A stretch of DNA of 64,000 nucleotides from Beroe forskalii. Lineage: Eukaryota > Ctenophora > Nuda > Beroida > Beroidae. The notes below the pieces were generated by a model that searched no databases, was not told where the DNA came from, and saw nothing but the letters and a program-made list of their open reading frames with translations. The stretch is from contig WFMF01000001.1 of NCBI GenBank assembly GCA_011033025.1, forward strand, positions 356,655 through 420,654, written 5' to 3'. Both the position numbers and the translations under genes were made by a program. Shown in pieces: positions 46,989-57,917 of the stretch (its first letter is position 1; every line of letters begins with the position of its first letter).

Positions 46989-47831
46989 ATGAAGTTTGAA
47001 CCTTGCAACCCTCCTTTAGTGGACCCTCTCTACTTGTCTGGAGTAACCCTGCACTGTGACCTTCCTAAACCCATCATGTTCCTTAAACCACAACTCAAGA
47101 TCTTCCTCCCTGATCTAACCCCTCCACCTGTCAGAGTGACATCATCAAGTCACCCTGTGACATCCTGTAATGTGACGTCATCCTACCGACTAGCTCCTCT
47201 CACTAGAAGAAACACTCCTGATGTTAGCTGTACTCCAATCAGACAGGATCCTGCTTCTCATCAGACATCTCCTGATACTACACCACCGCACATTTCTTCT
47301 TCAGACATCAAACAGGAGAGAAGACACTACAGCCCTGTTGACACCACTCCTAACCCTGCTGCTGACACTATTCCACTGAGTTACACAACGCCTCCTCCTG
47401 ACACCAAGTCTCCTCCTGACACCACGTCCCCTGTTGACACCACTCTACCTTCCGAAGTTATCACCTCTCTCCAGTCAACCCAACATCAACACATCAAGAA
47501 GATATCTCCCTCCTCCCACAAGAAGAAATCCACCTCCCCCTACTCCCGCCCAAACTCCAACTCTCGCTCAAGCTCCAACTCCGACTCCCCCTCTGACTCC
47601 AACTCAACCTCTTCTGACTCCACTCCGAGTGTCTCAACGAAACGGACCGGAAGAAGGCACGACATCTCAGACCGCCAGCTGAGTGTGCTGAGGACATGGT
47701 TTGGAAGGAACCCCTACTTATCCTGGGAGGAAAGGAGTGCACTAAGCAGAGAGACAGGACTACCAGAAAAAACGGTCATGTACTGGTTCCAGAATCATAG
47801 GAGGCGGGTCAAGAATGAGAAGTTTGCTTAA
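46989..47831 (+). CDS. Intronless homeodomain protein, copy 2
   Basis: 280 residues, starting MKFEPCNPPLVDPLYLSG as in copy 1; an in-frame ATG at 46905 overlaps the TATA region and is rejected. The Pro/Ser/Thr-rich middle aligns with copy 1 but has an added Ser/Asn run near residue 200 (SNSRSSSNSDSPSDSNSTSS). The homeodomain begins near GRRHDISDRQLSVLRTWF and ends WFQNHRRRVKNEKFA at the C-terminus. L16, F20, Y25, W48, F49, Q50, N51, R53 are present; position 52 is H instead of R. The C-terminus is shorter than copy 1's. Both copies have open frames, so both are probably functional. It lies 38 kb from copy 1 in opposite orientation. Confidence 0.85.
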   Translation: MKFEPCNPPLVDPLYLSGVTLHCDLPKPIMFLKPQLKIFLPDLTPPPVRVTSSSHPVTSCNVTSSYRLAPLTRRNTPDVSCTPIRQDPASHQTSPDTTPPHISSSDIKQERRHYSPVDTTPNPAADTIPLSYTTPPPDTKSPPDTTSPVDTTLPSEVITSLQSTQHQHIKKISPSSHKKKSTSPYSRPNSNSRSSSNSDSPSDSNSTSSDSTPSVSTKRTGRRHDISDRQLSVLRTWFGRNPYLSWEERSALSRETGLPEKTVMYWFQNHRRRVKNEKFA

Positions 47832-48574
47832 TTTGTGTTGATATCTATTGGTATATTTGATATTTATTTGATTAAACATCTTTCAATTGCAATAATAACA
47901 ATTTCAATTCGGTCGATCCATAAATGAATAATTAACAATAAACTCAGATATATTGCTAATTACTGAATTTAAAATGAATAACCCGGTTACAGCTGGATAT
48001 AAAATCGAAATTGTAAATAAAAAGGGAAAACTTTTAGTTTAGCACCATATAATGTTAGAAAAAAGGATTTAGTTGAATTCAACGCTGACATGAGCAGCCT
48101 ATAGCTCTTTAATCGGAAATTTACACAGTTCATGGTGCATTGACAAAAAAGTGACGATAACATCATACATGCATAAGATAAGAGATACCAAATGTTAATA
48201 AAACAGTAAAAATGACAATAATAACCAATTAAATTTCAGTATTAGATAGAATATACACCGAGCAGTCAATGTTTTCATGCATTGCGTAAAAATGTAATCC
48301 AAGCTAAATCCGAGATGAAGTCAATATCAGCCATGACACAACCAGAGATGGTGGGTGACACAGAGGTTACTCTTTCCATTTTTGTACTCTGAAATCCAGA
48401 GTTTTAACTCCTTTCACCGTCCTTATTCTTTAAGAAACACGTTTCATCGGATGCCTTGTAGGTCATTGCTTTGCACTCCTGGTGTAGACTCTGTGTCAAT
48501 GTACTCCAGCATTTCAGTATTACGTTTAGTTTACCTACTCTTACAACTAACAACAATTTCTACCTCCTATACAC
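47832..48574. other. No gene seen
   Basis: AT-rich 3' flank of homeobox copy 2. An open frame at 48355-48651 has no recognisable domain and crosses the start of the tandem duplication, so I do not call it. Confidence 0.4.
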
Positions 48575-48722
48575 CTGGTGATGTAACAGTGTCTCCAACA
48601 ACAATAAATCCTATTCGTGACACGTCTAATGTCACCAATTCACCACCTTAAACCTAGGAAATAACGTCACACTTTCAGCACCTAGACGTCCAGTAAACAG
48701 CGTGCCTAGCACTCTCCTGTCC

Positions 48723-50893
48723 CTACACAGTGACAGTGAAGGAGTGCAGACTTTCACTGTCAGACTGCATGTTGTGCATAGCCCTATGGTGCTGCGGGGG
48801 CGGCGCCGGTCTCCCGCGCCGCTTGGGCTGATGAAGCGCCGCTGCCTTGTTCCCACTCACTCCCATTCCCGGCCCCTCGCGAGACAGTTTCTGTTTCTTA
48901 GGCCAGGGTGGGCGGGTGGCTGGGGTGGGTGGAGCATTGGTGGTCGTGTGGGGGTGGTGGAGGGAGACTCGGTTGTGGGAGGGTGCGTTAGGAGAGTAGT
49001 GGGAGGAGGAGGGTGTGCCACGGACAGGGGGCTTCGCTTTAGCTGACTTCCTGGAGAGGATAATGAATCTAGTACATGGTTACTGGTTAGTGACCTTACA
49101 GTGGTATCTTCAGTGTTAACCTCTTCAAGCACGGCGATTTACACCACTGTAATCGTCTATCACTAATTCCATGACTAGTTCAACAAGTTCAACAAAATAT
49201 AGTGATATCGTTTTCAAAAACGGTTTAAGCCGTGAAGCCGTGATTTAAAATAATATACTTCCCTACATTTCACTATCTCCTAATAAGGAAGTTTAACTCC
49301 TTATTACCTGTTAGCCTGCACGACAGAGTAGGTGACCTGCATTGGCTGCCCATCAAGGTCTCGGTTATGGTACTTATCTAGTGAGATAAGGGCGCTTTCC
49401 TCCCTTAGGTAGACCACTTCTGCTACTCCGGGGTATAGCATCTGGATGTGTTCCACTGTGTCTATTGCACTAAACAGCTCCTGAGATGGGTATGTGGTTA
49501 AAAGCTTTGTATTTACGTTAAAAATACTATTATTAAATAGTCCATTTCCGTTTTCGATCATAAGCAGCTTAATGAATAACAAAATGAAGAACAAAATGAA
49601 GAACAAACCCGACAAAGCCGAGAAAATGTGAAAAATAAGATCAATTTCCACCACACAATACCTCTATATCGTGTATGGTAACAGAAGGATGAAGGTTTGA
49701 GACCAGAACTTTGAACTTCAAATCACTCGAGCCTGAAGGTCGGATGTCGTGTTTCACCACTCCGCTGTTACTACCTCGAGGTGCTCTTGTGTAGCCAGAC
49801 TGCTTGCGAGATGGCTGAATAGAGTACTGTCATGATGATTCATTTGGTGGTTCATAATTGTCGTGAATCCTGCATCACACATCAAGCTTCAACATGGTAA
49901 CCTTGAGTTAGACACTATAATCGTCATGAAATTTTAAACAACAAAGGTCAATCAACATTTTAACGTTAGGCCCCATATTAGATTACTCACATCCATGCCA
50001 TGATGAGACTGGGAGTAGGTCGGATAGGAGACTAGCTGCTGTTCCTCAGGGTGCTCCTTCCGATACCGCTGCGACACATACTCCTCCCGATACGAGGGTG
50101 GACTGTGATTGGAGCGGTGTCGGGGCGGGGAGGGGTGCCGAGGGGGGCTGCGCCCCCACCTCTCACTCCCTCCGGAGTACCTCTCCCCGCTGGAGTGGGG
50201 GGCTGGACGGTGACGGTGGTAGTGGACGGGGGGCGGGGATCGCTCGTGCTCGTAGATTATAACGGGAGGCTCAGCTCGGGTACTGTGGGACTTGGAGCGG
50301 ATTTTGTAGACTGGAGGAGGCTCCCTGGGATGGGGGGACTGAGTGAGTCAATGGCCCGTATTCAATGTTATTGAACAATAACTGAAGTAGGTTGTTCAAC
50401 AGAATTAGCACTACGGAACATACTGAATAGAGAACGACTTGATACTGGTTACTACCACAGATTGGTTATTAGTTAGGGACTAGTTATTACTAGAGACTGT
50501 TTATTAGTGGTACCGAAAAATGCAATCGACTCACTGAACATATTCGTCCACATACTGCACTGGCTGGTACACTACAGGTTGATGGTGCGGGGCGTAGGGG
50601 GCAGGGTTAGGTTTGCCGTAGTACACTGGAACAGGAGGCGCAGCATTGTACCCCGGAGTGCTGGGGCCGTGGGGTCCACTCGGAGGTGGGGCGGTCTGGG
50701 GTGGAGCAGCAGGCCCACTCGTAACTTGGCTCTGGATTATCAGATTGGGGGCAGTCTTTGAGTCAAACTTCGGGGATTTAGGGGAGGTTAGTTCTTCCTC
50801 GTCGCTGTCAGCTTTGTGCCGAGTCTGACCAAGTTCGTCAAGTATTGCTCTGTCATTCCGTACACGCATCACCATGCTTTTTGGCTTTATCAT
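48723..50893 (-). CDS. POLDIP3: POLDIP3/SKAR-like RRM protein
   Basis: Five exons in transcript order: 50893-50535, 50324-49991, 49826-49662, 49480-49308, 49050-48723. They join in frame to about 452 residues. The first exons are Pro-rich and then basic (SPPPVHYHRHRPAPHSSGER; RSPPRHPSPPRHRSNHSPP). The RRM spans exons 3-4: FKVLVSNLHPSVTIHDIEEL, YPGVAEVVYLREESALISL, YHNRDLDGQPMQVTY. The VSNLHPSVT and PGVAEVV...DLDGQPM signatures are those of POLDIP3/SKAR, a nuclear mRNP protein of the exon-junction and TREX pathways. The C-terminus is basic and Pro-rich, ending SDSESLHSFTVTV. The start at 50893 is the first ATG downstream of a CTCAG acceptor at the duplication junction; true 5' exons may lie beyond 53000. 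Confidence 0.78.
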
Positions 50894-50898
50894 CTGAG

Positions 50899-53000
50899 CT
50901 GGTGATGTGACAGGTCTCAACAACAATAATCCCAGCTACAATGACACATTCTAATGTGCAATTCACCACCAAAACCAGGAAGCAGTCACCAGCACTAGAC
51001 GTCCCAGTAAACAGCAGTGCTTCTTCTCCCAATCACCTACACGAGTGACGGTAGACGAATGCAATTTTTCACTGTGGACGCATGTTACAGCCATAGCCCT
51101 ATGGTGCTTTGCGGGGGACGCCAGTGCCCGCGCCACGGGCCCGATAAGCCTTCGCGCGACACTACTTTCCCAGCCCGTTGAGACAGTTTTTTGCTAGATT
51201 GGGGTGGACGGGTGAAATGGAGTGGGTGGAGCATTGGTGGCTGTGTGGGGTGGAAGGGACTAATTGTGGAGCGTTGGGAGAGAGAGTGGGAGGAGGTGTG
51301 CCTCTCGGACAGGGCTACTTTTAGCCCGGCACCAGGAGAGGATAATAGATAATTACATAGGTGCTGGTTGGTATTACTTACAGTGGTATCTTCAGTGTTA
51401 GCCTCTTCCAAGCTTGTGATTTCCACTGTAATCGTCCCATCATAATTCCATGACAGTTCAATAAGTTTCCAATAAAATAGTGATATCGTTTTTCCAAAAC
51501 AGTTTAAGCCATGAAGCCAGTGATTTAAAATAATACCTTTTATTTCCACTATCTCTAAGGAAGTTTAACTTCACAGCACCTGACCCAATGCACACGACAA
51601 ATTGGGTGACCACATGGGCCTTGTCAAGATTCTCGGTTGTGGTGCTTGTCAGTGAGATAGGGGCTTTCCTCCCTTAGGTGGGCCACCTGCAGCCCAGGGG
51701 TATAGCATACGGATGTATACAATTGTCTATTGCACTAAACCTTCCCCTGAGATGGTGTATGTGGATTTAAAAAGCTGTATTTTGTTAAAAGCTACTATTA
51801 TTAAATAGTCCATTTCCATTTCCCGATCTAAATGGCTGTAGATAGCAAATGAGAACAAAATGAAAGAATAAATAAATAAAATGAAATGAAAAAATAAGAT
51901 CCATTCCTACCTAATACCTACCATATGTCGTGTGTATTTGACAGAAGGATGAGTTTGGGATAGGTTTGAATTTGGTCACTTTCAGGCCTGAGGTCGGATG
52001 TCGTGTTTCACTACTTCCTTTGTACCTGGTGCTTTCTAGTGTAATGAACTAGCACACCTGAGATATTTGAATAGAGTATTGTCATGATGATTTATTTGGT
52101 GGTTCATAGTATCGTGAATCCTGCATCACATCAAACTTCCTTGCCAGGTGGCAGGGTTAGACACTGTAAATCATGAAATTTTGAAACAACAAAGATTGTC
52201 CAACCTTGTTTTAACATTGGGCCCATATTAGATTGCTACATCCAGCCTTACGTGATGAGACCCAGGTAGGTCGGATAGGACCCATATTGCTTGTTGCTGG
52301 GGTGCTCACCCAGTACCCTTGCGACCTACTCGATACGAGGGGTGGACGGTGGACCAGTGTCTGAATGGGGAGGGGGTGGCAGGGGCTGAAGCCCACCTGC
52401 TCCCCACCAGTACCTCTCTCCCACTGGAGTGGGGGGCTGTGATGTGGTAGTGGACCAGGGGCAGTGTCCTTCATTGCTTTCATGGGTATAGCAGAATTTC
52501 AACTCGGGAACTGTGGGACTTTGGAGCAGATTTTGTAGACTAGATCCGGATGGGGGACGGGATTTGGGTTATTTGTTATTGAAAAATCAAGTAGGTTGTT
52601 AAACAAATTGCACGGAACATACGAAAGAAACACTTGTATTTACTACCGATTGGTTTTAGTTGGGATAGTTTTACAAGTTTTTTTAGTGGTCCAAAAATAA
52701 TCGACTATAACATACTAAATCCCTGGCTGTTTACCAAGGTGGATGGTGCGGGGCGTAGGGGCAGGGTGAGGTTTGCCAGAAATAAACAGGGGGGCACGTT
52801 TCCCCGGGCCCCTGGGGGTTACTGGAGGTGGGCGGTTTGGGGGAAAGGGGACTCGTAATTTCTGGATTATCAGATTGGGGAGTTTTGGGGCAAACTGGGG
52901 GGTTTGGGGGGTTAGTCCTTTCCCCTTGTTTTGAAAATTTCCAGTCGAAGTTAATATTGCTTTTATTGACACCTCCCTATTTTTGGCTTTATCATCTGAG
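50899..53000 (-). pseudogene. Decayed tandem copy of the POLDIP3-like gene
   Basis: All five exon regions are recognisable on the reverse strand by nucleotide similarity: the last exon near 51090-51345, the RRM exon near 51570-51760, and the first near 52715-52990. Each has several frame breaks and stops. The last 350 bp show extra runs of G, C and T. Either a dead duplicate or an uncorrected assembly duplicate. Confidence 0.75.
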
Positions 53001-54289
53001 GGGAAAATGGTTTTTTTAAATTTTATAACGTTTCTTTTTTTTCCCATAGGTTGAAACAACAGTTGAAAAAGTGGTTAAAAAGTTAGGTGAAGGTAATAAA
53101 CCCCTTCCCAAATTGCAGATCTCCCAATTTTAGAGATGGGAAAAGATGTTTTTTGGAAAACCCCAGACGGGGCACACTAAAATTTATGTCCTTTCGACCT
53201 TTAAATTTTTTCAACCTGTTGTTTTCGACCTATAAGACCTATGCGGAAGTTGGTGAAAATAATCGTTATCACTTTTAAAATTAATTCCTAAAAGGGAGAA
53301 ATTTATTCAGTTTACAATTATGAAAGCTTTAACATAGCTCTTTTAATCAAATTATGCTAAAGACTATGGGGAAGTGACAAAAATGACAACAATCAACTGT
53401 CTCACTCAACAAACCACATGAAACAAAGGTTTTTACCTTCACCATTTATAGGTGGTGTTTTCAGCCGCAATTCTGTCAAGCTAACATTTTCCTCTCCACC
53501 AATTCATTTGCTTTCAGTTTCTTTGATAAGTTCTGTTTCCTTATCTGATCCCTCATGGAGATGTTGGATTGAGCAGTGGCACTGATGAGGTTATCTATCA
53601 AGGTACTCATGACTCTATGAACTCAGGAGAAACTCTCATTGAATCAATTTATGAAATTAAAAGGGTGATAATTTCGTATTTGCAAGTTACAACACTTCTT
53701 GAAAAGCCATGATTTATATAGAATTTATTAGGAAAATATCTAAATTCAGATGCAAGGAATGAAATTAACACTAAGTAACCACACCAGCTTTGTTATTTCA
53801 GAACACTGAAAAATCATATTATAAAAACAAAATTACAGTAAATCATATCTTCCAAACGATTTCATTTGAACTAAAATAACCATAGATCACGTACATTAAT
53901 ATAAACGTATAAAACCCCAATCATTGAATCTGCAATCAATACAAATTGCAAATATGCTAAAAATTATAATTTAATTAAAATACTTTAAAATATTGTAAAT
54001 TTTAATATTAGCTAACATGATATGTCCTTCTGTTTTAAGTTTCAGGTTTCATAAAACTACATGAGGATAAGCTGAAATGAAAGTCCATAAATAAAATATT
54101 AAAATGAATAAAACATCAGGAAATGAAAGGATTAAAACCAATACAAATTTATTAATTCCAAGTCAAAAAACCTGGCCATTGTGAGGAAATAATCATAAAA
54201 CAATTAAAGTTCATTGAATTACTAGCTGATTAAAATAATATTTCATTAGACATATACTTTCATTTCTCTGCCGAAACATCTGAGAGACC
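53001..54289. other. 1.3 kb between the duplication and the FAHD1 pair
   Basis: Mostly AT-rich. It contains the candidate reverse-strand exon at 53486-53610 and probable 3' UTR of the FAHD1 gene at 54290. Confidence 0.4.
53486..53610 (-). CDS. Candidate 5' exon or tiny ORF (MSTLIDNLISATAQ...)
   Basis: On the reverse strand an ATG at 53610 opens a 44-codon frame: MSTLIDNLISATAQSNISM, then a basic stretch DQIRKQNLSKKLKANEL. It stops at 53476, but a weak donor (GTTAGC) at 53485 could end it as an exon. It lies upstream of, and on the same strand as, the POLDIP3-like genes, whose relatives begin with a short LDxLI-type motif. I could not match its phase to the exon at 50893. Low confidence. Confidence 0.25.
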
Positions 54290-54925
54290 TTATACAACCT
54301 TGAATGAAGCTTCAGACACTCCTGGAATGCTAACAAAGACAGTGTCACCTTTGACCATGGGACCAACTCCGTCAGGAGTGCCTGTTTGTACCAGATCACC
54401 AGGCAGTAGTGTAATGTGTTGGTTGACATATTCAAGAAGGGTAGGAACATCAAACAACATGTCCTTTGTGTTGACATGCTGTCTTTTGTCTTCATTGACT
54501 TTGAGTAACATCTCAACATTGTCATGAGCAAGCTCATCAGCAGGAATGAATGGACCAACAGCACAAAATGTGTCCAAGCACTTGGAAATGGACCATGGTT
54601 TCCTTTCAGCTTTGCATTTTTCCTGCCAGTCCCTACAAGTTACATCAATGGTGACTGAGTATCCTGCAACATAAGACATTGCATTTTCTTTAGTAACTTT
54701 TGACATCTTCTTTCCAATCACAACACCTAATTCCAATTCATGATGGATGTTGTTGCTTATGTCAGGATATATAATTTCTCCTCCATCTTCAACAAGGCAA
54801 GTTGTTGGCTTGATAAAGTAGAAAGGTTCAGCAGGAATTTCATTTCCAAGTTCTGCTGCATGTTTTGCATAATTTCTTCCAATACAAACAATCTTGGTAC
54901 ATTGCTTCACAAAATCTTTCATCAT
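54290..54925 (-). CDS. FAHD1: FAHD1-type acylpyruvase, paralog A (intronless)
   Basis: 211 residues, near the 220 or so usual for FAHD1. It covers the whole FAH fold: CIGRNYAKHAAELGNEIP (active-site His and Glu), HHELELGVVIGKKM (two metal-ligand Glu), TIDVTCRDWQEKCKAERKPW (metal-ligand Asp), CAVGPFIPADEL, and LLPGDLVQTGTPDGVGP. FAHD1 hydrolyses acylpyruvates and decarboxylates oxaloacetate, in mitochondria in mammals; no clear targeting peptide is visible here. All ligands expected from the family are present. It lies 280 bp downstream of paralog B on the same strand and shares its intronless structure, so one arose by local duplication. Confidence 0.93.
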   Translation of the reverse strand: MMKDFVKQCTKIVCIGRNYAKHAAELGNEIPAEPFYFIKPTTCLVEDGGEIIYPDISNNIHHELELGVVIGKKMSKVTKENAMSYVAGYSVTIDVTCRDWQEKCKAERKPWSISKCLDTFCAVGPFIPADELAHDNVEMLLKVNEDKRQHVNTKDMLFDVPTLLEYVNQHITLLPGDLVQTGTPDGVGPMVKGDTVFVSIPGVSEASFKVV

Positions 54926-55206
54926 TTGTAACTCAGAAGATGGTAAATCAATCTAAGTATTCAAATTATGGCAAAATATTCTCTTACATTAATTACATGA
55001 AAATCAATGATAGCTTGCTTTAGTATTTGTAACAAATAACATTTGACATCAATTCTTATATTAAGTCAATTATTAGATATTCATTACAATTTAACGATGA
55101 AAAGACATAATGTAAGTTTTAGTTTTATGTAAATTTCTAATTTAGTAATTTTGAAGGTATAAACTTATTCAATTCCACAACTCGAACTTGTGTAGATAAT
55201 TCCCTA

Positions 55207-55851
55207 TCATTTCACATAGAATGATGCTTCAGAAATTCCTGGAATGGCTACAGTTACTTTGTCACCAACTTGAAGTGGTCCTACACCTTCTGGAGTTCCA
55301 GTTAAAATCAAATCACCAGGCAACAAAGTGATGTGAGCTGAAATATATTCAATAAGATATGGAATGCTAAAAATCATGTCTCTTGAGTTGCCCTGCTGCT
55401 TGAGGATGTCATTAACTTTAAGTGTAATCTCAGTATTTGATGGATCAATCAAATGTGACGACACAAATGGACCAACAGGGCAAAAGGAATCCAGACTTTT
55501 TGCCATGGTCCAAGGAATTCCATCATTTTTACAATCCTCCTGAATATCCCTACATGTTACATCAATACAAACAGCATAACCTGCAACATTATCAAGGGCT
55601 GCATTTGCTGTAATCCTAGATGTTACTTTACTCATGATAACCCCAAGTTCCACTTCGTGATGGAGCATATTAGTGATGCTAGGGTATAAAATGCTACCAC
55701 CATCCTTCACATAAGAAGTTGTGGGTTTGGAAAAAATGAGAGGAGTTTCAGGGAGACTATTTCCTAGTTCCTTCGCATGTTTTGCATAATTACGTCCAAC
55801 ACAAATTATTTTGGAGCCTAACTCCACAAAGTCTTTCATCTTTGAAGCCAT
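55207..55851 (-). CDS. FAHD1: FAHD1-type acylpyruvase, paralog B (intronless)
   Basis: 214 residues beginning MASKMKDFVELGSKI. It matches paralog A throughout: CVGRNYAKHAKELGNSLP, HHEVELGVIMSKV (E-x-E ligands kept), CIDVTCRDIQEDCKNDGIPW, CPVGPFVSS, LLPGDLILTGTPEGVGP, ending GISEASFYVK. The sequences differ at many positions, so the duplication is not recent, and both frames are intact, implying selection on both. One substrate or compartment may have diverged; the sequence does not say which. Confidence 0.93.
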   Translation of the reverse strand: MASKMKDFVELGSKIICVGRNYAKHAKELGNSLPETPLIFSKPTTSYVKDGGSILYPSITNMLHHEVELGVIMSKVTSRITANAALDNVAGYAVCIDVTCRDIQEDCKNDGIPWTMAKSLDSFCPVGPFVSSHLIDPSNTEITLKVNDILKQQGNSRDMIFSIPYLIEYISAHITLLPGDLILTGTPEGVGPLQVGDKVTVAIPGISEASFYVK

Positions 55852-56349
55852 TTCACTAATGCAAATTGAATTACAAATTACATAAATCTATATGCAGGCT
55901 CACTTGTAGATGATACCAACAATTCATGCAGTTGATACTGGAATATTACATAAATCAGAACAATAAAAATCACAAAGCAAATTAATGTATTTCCAACAAT
56001 ACATACTACACAATTTAAGTGGTCTACTGCAACAAAGACCACTTTCAGTCATCATTTCATAATTCATATACAAGACAGAGAAATGTTTACTTCGAGCCAC
56101 CTACCCCTAAGAATATTATGAAAATTGTGAGTCTTGAACATCAAAACTGGGAGCATGAAGTAGTGTTCTGTTTAAAGCAAATCTTGGGTTATTCTAGAGG
56201 GTCAAGGCAAGAAATCGAATCTCATATGTAACTTATTTGTATTGTTATTTTAGAAGACCAAAAATAAGGCACATCATGTCAGTCAATCCCAAATCCAATG
56301 GAATAGGTTTGCCACATGCTTTGTGTCCCTGTTTGTTCACGCGCGCGCG
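55852..56349. other. No gene seen
   Basis: AT-rich upstream flank of the FAHD1 pair, then the GC-rich repeat family begins near 56311. Confidence 0.4.
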
Positions 56350-56467
56350 CGCGCCTTTTCTTCGAAAAGTGTTCTCTGCTCTGAACACGCGCGCTTGCGC
56401 GCGCAAAATTTTGTGCGCGCAAGCGCGCGTGTTCAGAGCAGAGAACACTTTTCGAAGAAAAGGCGCG
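56350..56467. repeat. 118-bp near-perfect palindrome
   Basis: Arms of about 55 bp: CGCGCCTTTTCTTCGAAAAG, then GTTCTCTGCTCTGAACACG and CGCGCTTGCGCGCGCA, mirrored around AAAATTTT at 56405-56412. I see one mismatch. It is preceded by a (CG)n run at 56340-56354. Open frames on both strands here are mirror images and not genes. Confidence 0.95.
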
Positions 56468-56545
56468 ACCAATTCTTGTCCTGATCCTTTGTTGTAGGAC
56501 TTATTAATAAGTCCTACAACGAAGGATCAGGACAAGAATTGGTCG
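56466..56545. repeat. 80-bp near-perfect palindrome adjoining the first
   Basis: Arms of about 38 bp: CGACCAATTCTTGTCCTGAT then CCTTTGTTGTAGGACTTA, mirrored around the centre at 56505/56506 in TTATTAATAA. One mismatch (T versus C). It directly follows the 118-bp palindrome. Confidence 0.95.
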
Positions 56546-56759
56546 ATCAATTAACTCCATTATTGAACATTAAATTTCTTTTCCTAATGGGTCAAAAATA
56601 GAATTATCCTTTAAGATATGATTTCTTGGCTTTATTTTCAAAACCTGTACCTTTACATTTAAATTTGGCATGTTGCTTTTGACTGATGAGCATTGCACAG
56701 GACACATGTTTTACGTTGTAATTTGAAGAACAGTTAATAACTAAATATAATTACGTTTT

Positions 56760-57290
56760 TTTCGTATGACAACATTGCCAGGCGTTGCCTGGCCCCCTCG
56801 CGCGCGCCCCCCGACTCGCAGAGTCGGGGCAGGCAACGTCTGGCTATGACAACACAATTGTGAATTGCATTGAATACAATTTGATCCTTGCTTCCCATAC
56901 CATTTCTTTCATTATTTATGTACAGTTCTTGTCCTAACCAGGACCCCGGTTACGCGCAAAGAGTGAGCGGCGCGGCCAGCGCTGCGCCTCTGCACTTTGG
57001 TTAGGGGTTGCTTAACAAGTGTACCCCTGTTTGCGTTGTCTTTGCTAAACACGTATATCCCTGTCTGCGTTGCGCGGCGCGCGTACACACACCTATGCGG
57101 GCTTAGGAAGCGTTGTCTAGGGAAGCGCACGATGTATGTCGCACACACACACCTTTCCCCTAACCAGGGGTGTCGATACGCTTGCCGCGCCGCGCACTCT
57201 GTGTGCGTAACCAGGGCCCTGGTTAGGGCAACACACACCTCTACGGGCTCAGGAAGGTTAGGTTTAGCAAAGTACAGTTCATGCGCTACA
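56760..57290. repeat. GC-rich repeat cluster, same family as 13.0-13.6 kb
   Basis: GCTAAACACGTATATCCCTG at about 57043 and ACACACACCTATGCGGGCTT at about 57085 repeat, in the same order, modules at 13118 and 13190. Near 56777-56840, GGCAACG/CGTTGCC modules flank a CCGACTCGCAGAGTCGG palindrome. Two open frames over this region are repeat by-products. Confidence 0.7.
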
Positions 57291-57917
57291 CACTTTGGCA
57301 ATTTGATATACTGAGAGCGAGAGCAATTATTCTGCAGTTCATTTGATCAAAGCGGAATGATTCGGGTGCATAATGATTTGAATTTGAATCCTACAATTTC
57401 ACACAACCATGCAAATCTACCGCGGCCGCGAAAGTTTTGGAATTTAAGATTCCATCGTCAACTCTTCAGGATATCTGTTTAATGTAAGTTAATTTAATAT
57501 TTGGTGTCTTGAAGTTTAAGGTTGTTACCCTTATTTTATGCATATGTTATGTCAACATTAAAATATTTCATTTGATTCTAATGTAGTATACCCAGGAAGG
57601 TGCTTATCACCAAATGAAGACAAGAAGTAATTAAATTTTCAATTTCAGTGGTATAGTATAATCTCAAAACTGATAGTTTGGCTTGTGGTGTGAAGTAGTT
57701 CCAATTTGAATAAATTTTGGCAACTTCGATATAAGGTGTGGAAATGAAGGATGAAGTTTGTTAGCTTATTTTAATAGAGTGAATTGTGTTACTTTATAGT
57801 AAAATCATCATACTTTTTTACTTAACTTTAATGCTTAACTATGGTGCTTGGCCCCCTTGGTCAATGGTAAATAGGTAAATAATATGTGCTATACAATCAA
57901 ATTCAACACTTATTTCA
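57291..57917. other. No gene seen
   Basis: AT-rich sequence upstream of the TMEM106 gene with no recognisable feature. Confidence 0.4.

Larger units (their letters stand above)
48575..53000. repeat. Tandem duplication of about 2.3 kb; second copy badly decayed
   Basis: Copy 1 is 48575-50898, copy 2 is 50899-53000. Both begin CTGGTGATGT and end TTTGGCTTTATCATCTGAG, so they abut head to tail. Alignment is clear throughout (e.g. ACAGTGGTATCTTCAGTGTTA at about 49098 and 51379), but copy 2 is about 220 bp shorter, with many small indels and substitutions. Confidence 0.9.

Noticed and set aside
48355-48651. 98-codon forward open frame
   Set aside because: No domain, and it runs across the left edge of the tandem duplication.
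50051-50374. 107-codon forward open frame, Gly/Pro-rich
   Set aside because: It is the complement of the POLDIP3-like exon 49991-50324, whose reverse-strand splice phases fit.
56237-56497. Open frames on both strands with nearly the same peptide
   Set aside because: They are mirror images produced by the 118-bp palindrome.
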